DNA of 64,000 bases, taken from assembly GCA_017436915.1 (NCBI GenBank), contig JAFSCE010000005.1:1-64000 (forward strand). The letters are read 5' to 3'. Positions 57,179 to 64,000 of the stretch are shown piece after piece. Origin of the DNA: Clostridia bacterium. GTDB taxonomy: Bacteria; Bacillota; Clostridia; Oscillospirales; Acutalibacteraceae. The notes beneath the pieces were generated by a model. That model was not told the origin of the DNA and made no database searches. It was given only the letters and a program-made list of their open reading frames with translations. The position numbers were made by a program, and so were the translations under genes. The number at the start of each line of letters is the position of its first letter. Positions within the stretch are counted from its first letter, which is position 1.

Positions 57179-60100
57179 TTACTGAGCGTTACCCGTGATG
57201 CCGAGCTTCGCCTCAACCTCGCTGGCACGCAGTTCCAGCAACTTGGAAATACCCTGCTCCTGCATGGTCACACCGTACAACACGTCGGCTTCTTCCATCG
57301 TGCCGCGACGGTGCGTGATAACGATAAATTGTGTCTTGTCACACATACGGCGCAAATACTGCGCATAGCGGTCAACGTTGACGTCGTCCAAGGCGGCTTC
57401 CACCTCGTCCAACACGCAGAACGGCGACGGTGTGACTTTCAAAATTGCAAACAGCAACGCGGTTGCCACCAGCGATTTTTCGCCGCCGGACAGCGCGTCC
57501 ATGTTCAAAATGACCTTTCCGGGCGGTTGCGCGTGCATCTCAATGCCGGAATGTAAAATATCCTGCGGATCGGTCAGCACCAGTTCCGCTTTACCGCCGC
57601 CAAACAGATCGTTAAACACCGTTCCAAAATGTATGTTGATCTGATTAAAGCGTTCAATAAACATCTCACGCATACGCACGGTCAGATCGCCGATAAGTTT
57701 TAAGAGCTCCTCGCGCGATACCTCGACGTCGTTCACCTGTGCACTGAGGAACTCGTAGCGTTCGCTGACTTCCTTGTATTCCTCCACCGCGTCGACGTTG
57801 ACACTCCCCAGTGCGCGGATCTTGTTTTTCAGTTCAGTCAAGCGGCGAGAGGCCTCCGCCATATCCTCAATGGGCTTCGCACTCGCTTCCGCCTCGCTGA
57901 GCGTCAATTCATATTCTTCGTACAGACGGCTGACAATATCCTCGGTTTCCTTTTGCGCCGCCGCACATTTTTCCTCCAAACGGGTCATATCGCGTCCCAC
58001 ACGCTCGCGCTCATCCGCCTTGTCACGGCTAAGCTGACGCAAGGTGGTCTGCTGTGCCTCGCCCTGCATACGCTGCTCGGACAAGGTACCCACGCTCGCC
58101 AATGCCTCTTTTGCCTGCGCGCGCAGTTCCTCGGCGCGTTGTGTCAAGAGCAACGCTTGTGCCTCGCGTTCCTCGTTCTGGCGAGAAAGCTCCGCGATCT
58201 GTTCCTCCATCGCGAGCCGGGCACCGCTTTGATCCGCCTGCCGCGTCTGCAGCTCGGCGATGGCTTCTTCGATACCCTCGATTTCCTTGGCGTAAGCCAC
58301 CACGGCAAGCTTTTGATCGCCAATGCGGTTCGCAAGTTCCTCGCGTTCCTCCGACAACTTCTGGCGGCCGCCATCCAACGAAGCAAGTTCTTGTTCCACC
58401 GCATCCTTCTGCGCTAAAACCGAAACGCTTTCCTCGGCAGCCCCGCTCATCGCGGTACGGCACGCTTCCGCTCGGCTGTTCAAATCCTCGATCTCACGGG
58501 TGCATTCCTGCACCGCCGTCGAACAAGTAGTTTCCCACTCGGACAAGCGGTTAAGCTCGCCCTCCAAGCGGATCTTATCCTCTTGTGCCGTGGAGAGCTC
58601 ACCTTGTGTGCCAAGCACCTCCGCTTGCGACGCGGCGGCATCCTGCTGCAAGGTTTTCATCGTTGCCTGCGCCTGCTCGACTTTATCTTGTAATTTCTTA
58701 AGATCACCCTTCAACCGCTCGATCTCACTGCGGCGAGAAAGCAATCCCGCACCCTTTACGTGCGAACCACCGGTGAGCGAGCCGCCTGCATTGACGACCT
58801 GCCCGTCCAGTGTCACCACACGGAAACGATATTTATATTTGCGTGCGATCGAAACGGCGTAATCCAGATCCTCAACGACCGCCACGTGTCCAAGCAAATT
58901 TCGCGCGATCTGCTCGTATTCGCTCTCTACCTCGACCAACGAAGAAGCAAGACCCACAAAGCCCGCTTCGTCCTCTAACGACGGCTCGTTCAGTAGTGTC
59001 CCTTTAATAGATTGTATCGGTAAGAAAGTCGCACGACCGCCCTTGGTATCTTTCAAATACGCAATGCCTCGTTTGGCATCCTCCTCGCGGTCACACACGA
59101 TATTCTGTGCCGCGGCACCCAGCGCCGTCTCCACCGCGAGCGCGTATTTCGCCTGCGCGTGAATCAATCGGGATACCGGCCCGCGAATACCGCGCAACTC
59201 ACCGCGCTCCGCTTGCTTGATCACACTCTTAACACTGTGCGAGAAGCCCTCTAAGCTGCGCTCCATTTCTTCCAGCATGCGAATGCGGCGCTGCTTTTCT
59301 TCCACGTCCAAGTGCAGACGGTCCGCATCCTGCTTCGCGGTTTCCACCTTGGCAAGTCGCGCGTTATACCGCATCTCATACCCACGCAGCGCATTTTGCA
59401 GTTCCTCGATCTTATCACACAGCGCGCGGTAATCCGCCTCGCACGCTTCGTGCTCTTTGTGTGCCTCGTCGCGCTGCTCAGTGCGTTGGGTAAGCGCCAC
59501 CGTCACCTGTGACACACGCAGTGTGATCTCGGTCAGCGACGATTCGTTTGTCACGGTCTTCACGCGAATATCCGACAACTGCGCCGCAAACTCGGCCGCT
59601 TTGCGGTTAAGCTCCTCGATCTGATCGGAAACCTCCTCGTTACTGCGAAGAAGTGCTTCCCACTGCTCGGTGAGTTCCATCTGCTTGCGCTCCGCCTCGG
59701 CGATCTCGCGTTCCTTGGCGGCGATCTCCTCGCGACGTGTGGCAATGGTTTCGTCTATTTTCTTATTGCCCTGCTCCGTCTGTTCGATCTCACCACGGAT
59801 ACGGGCGATGTTTTCTTCGTTATGAGCAATATCGTTGCGCACCAAATTGGCATTACCCTCGCAACGAACGGCTTCCTCCTCCAATTGACCGGATTCGGTG
59901 CGCAAGCGTTCCATTTCCGCGGACAGCGAACGTCCTGCCTCAGCGAGTGCCTCCAACTGATTTTCGGCATCCTCGATCGCCGTTCCCGTCGCCTCGTACT
60001 GCGTGCGGGCAAGCTCCAATTTGGCATCCATATCGCGCAAGATCTCGCGGGAATGTGCCATCGTGTTCAGCCATACGCCGATCTCAAGTTCTTTCTTCTC

Positions 60101-60760
60101 CGACGCATAGGTTAAGTATTTTTTGGCCTTTTCCGATTGAATTTTCAGCGGCCCTACGCGCTCCTCCAACTCTTTAAGGATATCGCGGAGTCGCAGTAAA
60201 TTCTCCTCTGCGGACTTTAAGCGGCGCTCTGCCTCGTTCTTGCGGTAGCGGTATTTGGCAATGCCTGCCGCTTCCTCAAAGATCTCGCGGCGCTCCTCGG
60301 ATTTGGAGGACACGATCGCATCGATCTTACCTTGTCCAACCATGGAATACCCGTCACGACCAAGACCCGTATCCATAAATAACAGTTGAATATCGCGAAG
60401 TCGGACGGAGGCATTGTTCAACAAATATTCGCTTTCACCCGAACGATAGTACCGACGGGTAACCTTCACATCATCCGCATCAAAATCCAAGATGCGCTGT
60501 GTGTTGTCGATAATGAGCGACACCTCCGCAAAGCCGGTTGCCTTGCGTTTGGAGGTACCGTTAAAGATAACGTCCTCCATTTTGGAGCCGCGCAACGTCT
60601 TGCTGGATTGCTCACCCAGCACCCAACGCACCGCGTCACTGATATTGGACTTACCACTTCCGTTGGGTCCGACGACCGCCGTAATACCGGTACCAAACGA
60701 AAGCACCGTCTTATCCGGAAACGACTTAAATCCTTGTATTTCTAACGCTTTCAGGATCAT
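57179..60760 (-). CDS. smc: Chromosome segregation protein SMC
   Basis: A 1193-residue SMC ATPase. Walker A is VVGPNGSGKSNISDAVRWVL near 30, the N-terminal coil runs from about 165 to 500, the hinge lies near 510-660 (RGPVSRLIHAQAKYALAVET; GGRATFLPIQSIKG), the return coil follows, and the C-terminal head has the signature DALSGGEKSLVATALLFAI near 1090 and Walker B FCVLDEVEAALDDVN near 1117. It compacts and helps segregate chromosomes with ScpAB. The start is ATG 60760 behind GGAGGG; a longer frame to 60778 lies inside the upstream gene. It overlaps the Elp3-like gene by four bases. Confidence 0.97.
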   Translation of the reverse strand: MILKALEIQGFKSFPDKTVLSFGTGITAVVGPNGSGKSNISDAVRWVLGEQSSKTLRGSKMEDVIFNGTSKRKATGFAEVSLIIDNTQRILDFDADDVKVTRRYYRSGESEYLLNNASVRLRDIQLLFMDTGLGRDGYSMVGQGKIDAIVSSKSEERREIFEEAAGIAKYRYRKNEAERRLKSAEENLLRLRDILKELEERVGPLKIQSEKAKKYLTYASEKKELEIGVWLNTMAHSREILRDMDAKLELARTQYEATGTAIEDAENQLEALAEAGRSLSAEMERLRTESGQLEEEAVRCEGNANLVRNDIAHNEENIARIRGEIEQTEQGNKKIDETIATRREEIAAKEREIAEAERKQMELTEQWEALLRSNEEVSDQIEELNRKAAEFAAQLSDIRVKTVTNESSLTEITLRVSQVTVALTQRTEQRDEAHKEHEACEADYRALCDKIEELQNALRGYEMRYNARLAKVETAKQDADRLHLDVEEKQRRIRMLEEMERSLEGFSHSVKSVIKQAERGELRGIRGPVSRLIHAQAKYALAVETALGAAAQNIVCDREEDAKRGIAYLKDTKGGRATFLPIQSIKGTLLNEPSLEDEAGFVGLASSLVEVESEYEQIARNLLGHVAVVEDLDYAVSIARKYKYRFRVVTLDGQVVNAGGSLTGGSHVKGAGLLSRRSEIERLKGDLKKLQDKVEQAQATMKTLQQDAAASQAEVLGTQGELSTAQEDKIRLEGELNRLSEWETTCSTAVQECTREIEDLNSRAEACRTAMSGAAEESVSVLAQKDAVEQELASLDGGRQKLSEEREELANRIGDQKLAVVAYAKEIEGIEEAIAELQTRQADQSGARLAMEEQIAELSRQNEEREAQALLLTQRAEELRAQAKEALASVGTLSEQRMQGEAQQTTLRQLSRDKADERERVGRDMTRLEEKCAAAQKETEDIVSRLYEEYELTLSEAEASAKPIEDMAEASRRLTELKNKIRALGSVNVDAVEEYKEVSERYEFLSAQVNDVEVSREELLKLIGDLTVRMREMFIERFNQINIHFGTVFNDLFGGGKAELVLTDPQDILHSGIEMHAQPPGKVILNMDALSGGEKSLVATALLFAILKVTPSPFCVLDEVEAALDDVNVDRYAQYLRRMCDKTQFIVITHRRGTMEEADVLYGVTMQEQGISKLLELRASEVEAKLGITGNAQ

Positions 60761-61776
60761 GTTGTGACTTCCCTCCATCTGATCTCGCCATACGCAACTT
60801 CGCTGTCGGCGACAACCTTTACCTTGTAACCTTTCGCTTCAAACGCGGTCATATTTTCCCGCCGATGCCCCACCATACGGGACACGCACGCGGGATTGAC
60901 CGCCAGCACACATTCTCTGCCTTTTGCTTGCTTTAACATAAGTTCCGCTTTGTTTCGATACAATCGACTTTCGCACAATTCACGGAACGCGGGATGCCAC
61001 GGCCCTGCAAGGCAGTGCCGCATCATATCCTCCTCTGCGTGCAACCCCAAGCGAATAACCGGGATTCCCTGCTCCTCCTCAAAAAAGGTAAGCAACCTCG
61101 CACACAGCGCCACCGCCTCGTCGAGCGTTTGCGGGATGTATGTACCGGCTCGGTATTCGTCAGCCAGCGGTGATCCCTCGATCACCAAAGTGGGATACAC
61201 CCGCACCTCATCGGGCTTCAGCGTCGCAAGTGCCTGCGCCGTACGCAAAGCCCCCTCGTCGGTATCACCCGGCAAGCCGGTCATCATCTGCAGACCGAGC
61301 GATAATCCCGCCTCGCGGATAAGCCCTGCCGCTTCTACCACCTGCTTGGCGGTATGCCCGCGCCGACAGCGGCTCAGCACCGCGTCATCCATGCTTTGTG
61401 CACCGAGCTCCACCGTCGTCACGCCGTGTGTTTTAAGAATTTCCAAAACCTTAAGGTCGATCGCATCGGGTCTGGTGGACACGCGGATACCGGAAAACGC
61501 ACCGCTTTTCACGTACGGTGCCGCCGCTTTCAGTAAACGCACCATATCCTCGCGCTCGATGGCGGTAAAACTGCCGCCGAAAAACGCGATCTGCGCTTTT
61601 GCCCCGTCCGGTAATGTGCGCTTCGCCGTTTCGCACGCGTTTTGCACGTCCTCTGCAGTCGGGAAACGACTCTGCCCCGCAATATGCCGCTGATTGCAAA
61701 AACTGCACTGCCGCGGGCACCCCGCGTGCGGCACAAAGATCGCGACGTTCGCATGGCGGTTTGATTTAATCATCAT
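60757..61776 (-). CDS. Elp3-like radical SAM protein of the rnc-smc locus
   Basis: A 339-residue radical SAM enzyme. The 4Fe-4S motif is PHAGCPRQCSFCNQRHIAG near 16, followed by FFGGSFTAIEREDMVRLL near 65, VSTRPDAIDL near 100 and a GAQSMDDAVL segment near 125. It resembles the catalytic part of Elp3 but lacks the C-terminal acetyltransferase domain. In Clostridia a gene of this type is regularly located between rnc and smc; its product is unknown. The start has three close ATG codons (61776, 61773 and later); it overlaps rnc by 11 bases. Confidence 0.9.
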   Translation of the reverse strand: MMIKSNRHANVAIFVPHAGCPRQCSFCNQRHIAGQSRFPTAEDVQNACETAKRTLPDGAKAQIAFFGGSFTAIEREDMVRLLKAAAPYVKSGAFSGIRVSTRPDAIDLKVLEILKTHGVTTVELGAQSMDDAVLSRCRRGHTAKQVVEAAGLIREAGLSLGLQMMTGLPGDTDEGALRTAQALATLKPDEVRVYPTLVIEGSPLADEYRAGTYIPQTLDEAVALCARLLTFFEEEQGIPVIRLGLHAEEDMMRHCLAGPWHPAFRELCESRLYRNKAELMLKQAKGRECVLAVNPACVSRMVGHRRENMTAFEAKGYKVKVVADSEVAYGEIRWREVTT

Positions 61777-62458
61777 AACCCATCAATTTCAGCGCTTCGC
61801 GCGCCGCCTGCTGTTCGGCTTCTTTTTTACTGCGACCTTGACCCGTACCGATCACGTTGGAGTTAAGGTGTACCTCCACCACAAACCGCTTGTTGTGATC
61901 GGGGCCCGACTCGCCCTTGAGCTCATATTCCAGACGTTCTTCAGGATTTTGTTGAATGATCTCCTGCAACGCCGTCTTATAATCACGGAACTGCGGACGT
62001 CGCTGCTGCGAAGCAAGCTCATCCTTGATAAACGGCAATATAAACGCCTCTGCCGCTTTCAATCCCCCGTCAAGATACAACGCCGCAATCACGGCTTCAA
62101 ACGCATCCGCCAAAATCGACGGCCGCTCGGCACCGCCGCCGCGCTCTTCGCCTTTGCCGAGGAGTAAACACTCCCCCAATCCCAGCTTACGGGCGTAGGC
62201 GCTAAGCGCTTTTTCACACACCAGCGAGGCGCGCAGGCGCGTAAGCGCTCCCTCTTCGCCTCCCTCATGTGAAAACAAATACCCCGCTGTAATAAAGCCG
62301 AGCACCGAATCGCCCAAAAACTCGAGCCGCTCGTTGCTTTTTAAGCCGCGATTGCCCTCGTTGGCATAGGAAGAATGGGTCAACGCGGTTTCCAACAGTT
62401 CGGAATTCCGAAAGGTATACCCGAGTTTGTCCATCATGCACTTGGTGGTTTCTTTCAT
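61766..62458 (-). CDS. rnc: Ribonuclease III
   Basis: A 230-residue double-strand RNA endonuclease. The signature NERLEFLGDSVLGFITAGYL is near 42, the second acidic motif is ILADAFEAVIAALYLDGG near 115 and a dsRNA-binding domain follows with GTGQGRSKKEAEQQAAREAL near 205. It processes rRNA precursors and other duplex RNAs. It lies between the ACP-like gene and the Elp3-like gene, the usual order. Confidence 0.96.
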   Translation of the reverse strand: MKETTKCMMDKLGYTFRNSELLETALTHSSYANEGNRGLKSNERLEFLGDSVLGFITAGYLFSHEGGEEGALTRLRASLVCEKALSAYARKLGLGECLLLGKGEERGGGAERPSILADAFEAVIAALYLDGGLKAAEAFILPFIKDELASQQRRPQFRDYKTALQEIIQQNPEERLEYELKGESGPDHNKRFVVEVHLNSNVIGTGQGRSKKEAEQQAAREALKLMGYDD

Positions 62459-62464
62459 GTAAAC

Positions 62465-62692
62465 TCACTCCATGTGATCTTCAATGTATCCTACGATATC
62501 CTCAACCGTTTCCCAGGCATTGATCTGCTCTTGCGTGATCTCCACGCCGTACAGATCGCCGAACCAAACCGCAATCTCATCGCGATCCTCCGCGTAAAGA
62601 TTGAGGTCATCCAGTGTTGCCGCTAACGAGACCTCGTCACCGTCACAACCGAAACGATCAATCAGCAGTTGTGTCAGTTTTGGCAGAACCAT
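62465..62692 (-). CDS. Acyl-carrier-like protein lacking the phosphopantetheine serine
   Basis: A 75-residue acidic helical protein in the acpP position between plsX and rnc. It aligns without gaps to acyl carrier protein: DDLNLYAEDRDEIAVWFGDL is the helix II region and GVEITQEQINAWETVEDIVG the C-terminal half. The DSL motif that carries the 4'-phosphopantetheine serine is replaced: Asp-35 aligns to Tyr-33, Ser-36 to Ala-34 and Leu-37 to Glu-35. So it should not be modified and cannot carry acyl groups. It overlaps plsX by 35 bases. A genuine acpP must exist elsewhere if this reading is right. Confidence 0.8.
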   Translation of the reverse strand: MVLPKLTQLLIDRFGCDGDEVSLAATLDDLNLYAEDRDEIAVWFGDLYGVEITQEQINAWETVEDIVGYIEDHME

Positions 62693-63689
62693 CTGCTTTG
62701 TCCCCTTTCACGGAGTCGGTGATCTTTTCGATCACACCGGCACGGGAGAACTCCGCCGCCACGCGGATCGCGTTTTTAATCGCGCGCGCCTTGGCGTTGC
62801 CGTGGGCCTTAATGACCGGTTTTGCAATACCGAGCAACGGCGCACCGCCGTGTTCCTCGGTAGATAATTTCTTTTTCAGCCCGCTTAAATGCGGTTTAAT
62901 CGCCAACGCGGCGATCTTGGTCAGTAGATTGGTATAGAAGATCTGCTTGATGTAACCAAGCAGCATGCCAACCGTACCCTCCAAGGTCTTGAGCAACACG
63001 TTGCCGGAAAAACCATCCGCCACAATTACGTCAGCGGCACCTGCCGGCACGTCGCGCGCTTCCACGTTGCCCACAAAGCTCATATCGCTGTCTTTGAGCA
63101 GCGCGTAAGTTTCGTGTTGCAGATCACTACCCTTGTGCTCTTCGGTGCCAACGTTAAGGAGCCCCACCGTAGCGGGCTCGCCGTTTTTCATCACCAAACT
63201 CATATACAAGCTACCCATGCGCGCAAACTGATACAGCATCTCAGGACGGCAATCCAAGTTAGCACCCGAATCCAGCAACATAAACGGCCCCTTGTCCGAC
63301 GGAATGATCGCCGCGAGCGCGGGGCGAGAGATCCCCTTGATGCGCTTAACAAGGAACGTCGCCCCCATCAGCAACGCACCCGTACTGCCGGCAGATACAA
63401 ACGCATCCCCTTGCCCCTCCGCAAGCAAACGCAGACCTACCGCCATGGAGCACTCCTTGTGCTCGCGCAGGATGGTTTTCGGAATATCGTTCATGGAAAT
63501 GACGTCGGTGGTATGCACGATCTCAATGCCGTCAAGCGACAAATTCTGCTCATCGGCAAGGCGACGAATTTCCTGCTCGTCACCGGTCAACACAATATCA
63601 AAGCCGTACTCGGCGCGCGCATCCACCGCGCCCTTGATAACCTCAAGCGGCGCATTATCGCCGCCGTAAGCGTCAACGATCACTTTCAT
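62658..63689 (-). CDS. plsX: Phosphate acyltransferase PlsX
   Basis: A 343-residue PlsX: it begins MKVIVDAYGGDNAPLEVIKG and contains SMAVGLRLLAEGQGDAFVSA near 83, LLDSGANLDCRPEML near 142 and the ADGFSGNVLLKTLEGTVGML segment near 235. It makes acyl phosphate from acyl-ACP for phospholipid synthesis. Its C-terminal ~20 residues are lysine/aspartate-rich. It overlaps trmFO as ATGA and the ACP-like gene by 35 bases. Confidence 0.95.
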   Translation of the reverse strand: MKVIVDAYGGDNAPLEVIKGAVDARAEYGFDIVLTGDEQEIRRLADEQNLSLDGIEIVHTTDVISMNDIPKTILREHKECSMAVGLRLLAEGQGDAFVSAGSTGALLMGATFLVKRIKGISRPALAAIIPSDKGPFMLLDSGANLDCRPEMLYQFARMGSLYMSLVMKNGEPATVGLLNVGTEEHKGSDLQHETYALLKDSDMSFVGNVEARDVPAGAADVIVADGFSGNVLLKTLEGTVGMLLGYIKQIFYTNLLTKIAALAIKPHLSGLKKKLSTEEHGGAPLLGIAKPVIKAHGNAKARAIKNAIRVAAEFSRAGVIEKITDSVKGDKADGSAKTDTTAD

Positions 63690-64000
63690 ACGATATATCC
63701 CTCCAGTATCTCTAATGCTCGGTTTGCGAGTGCCGCATAGCGCTCGCGCTTATCACGAATATGATTTTCCAGCGGTGGCAATACGCCAAAATTCGCACCC
63801 ATCGGCTGAAAGTCGGTCACCGACGGATCACTGATATGGTGCGAGAGCGCACCGGACATGGTTTCCCGCGGGAGCACGAACGACGGCTCACCGCGCAAGG
63901 TGCGCACCGCATTGAGCCCTGCCAAAATGCCCGAGCACGCCGATTCCATGTAGCCCTCCACCCCGGTCATCTGACCGGCGAAGAACAGGCGCGGCTCCTC
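63686..64000 (-). CDS. trmFO: tRNA methyltransferase TrmFO, C-terminal fragment
   Basis: The frame is open through base 64000; about 104 C-terminal residues are seen. They read LFFAGQMTGVEGYMESACSG then ILAGLNAVRTLRG, followed by SDPSVTDFQPMGANFGVLPP, the TrmFO signature. The enzyme uses folate and FAD to make m5U54 in tRNA. Its start lies beyond the window. The stop overlaps plsX start, so the two are probably one operon. Confidence 0.94.
   Translation of the reverse strand, partial: EEPRLFFAGQMTGVEGYMESACSGILAGLNAVRTLRGEPSFVLPRETMSGALSHHISDPSVTDFQPMGANFGVLPPLENHIRDKRERYAALANRALEILEGYIV

Overview
The window looks like chromosome of an endospore-forming member of the Bacillota, class Clostridia, probably near the Oscillospirales. 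This is inferred from sporulation genes (yqfC, yqfD, spoVV/ylbJ), conserved gram-positive gene orders (era-yqzL-recO, plsX-acp-rnc-smc-ftsY, nadD/yqeK-rsfS-leuS), sigma-A promoters with 17-base spacers, and GTG/TTG starts behind strong GGAGG sites. No rRNA, tRNA, insertion sequence, prophage or CRISPR array was seen. The left edge cuts an isocitrate dehydrogenase gene and the right edge cuts trmFO.

Layout. 1-1.4 kb (+): icd end and a TPP-riboswitch-controlled thiamine transporter gene, thiT. 1.4-10.2 kb (-): one long run, yqfC, yqfD, phoH, ybeY, dgkA, era, a 55-codon yqzL-like gene, recO, mutS2, a Cof-type phosphatase and a C_GCAxxG_C_C protein. 10.2-19.8 kb (+): spoVV, a four-cysteine small protein, ylxM-ffh-rpsP-khpA-rimM-trmD, ptsH, uvrC, a DUF6106 protein, nnrD and a lipoprotein. 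19.8-22.9 kb (-): a DUF218 protein and the serine genes serA-serC. 23.0-26.6 kb (+): a redox or hydrogen sensing cluster made of DRTGG protein, RsbW-like ATPase, a HydS-like iron hydrogenase homologue, a second DRTGG protein, a YbaK deacylase and a PHP hydrolase. 26.7-29.0 kb (-): malic enzyme and an Ldh2-family dehydrogenase. 29.1-29.8 kb: a small XRE regulator/zinc-ribbon module bracketed by two nearly identical palindromes.

29.8-35 kb (-): ftsE-ftsX, an M23 murein hydrolase, an S41-family protein that seems to have lost its catalytic serine, and a PucR-type regulator upstream. 35.2-44.9 kb is a surface-polymer region: LicD, a TagGH-like exporter, a TarI-like cytidylyltransferase and a 2-hydroxyacid dehydrogenase on the plus strand; a dehydratase-like/LicD fusion and a large secreted protein with choline-binding-type repeats on the minus strand. 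Together they could make an activated residue, place it on an exported polymer and anchor a protein that recognises it.

44.9-64 kb (-): an MsmK-type ATPase, an RsuA-family pseudouridine synthase, a DUF4830 protein, pepP, an endonuclease-IV-like protein, yqeG, rpsU, leuS, rsfS, an LCP protein, a nadD-yqeK fusion, yhbY, rdgB, ftsY, smc, an Elp3-like radical SAM protein, rnc, an acyl-carrier-like protein without the attachment serine, plsX and trmFO. A theme is apparent loss of catalytic residues: the HydS-like protein lacks the proton-relay cysteine, the S41 protein its serine, the LCP protein its arginines and the ACP-like protein its serine. The strongest candidates for an undescribed system are the HydS-like cluster and the LicD/TarI/2-hydroxyacid dehydrogenase cluster with its repeat-bearing surface protein.
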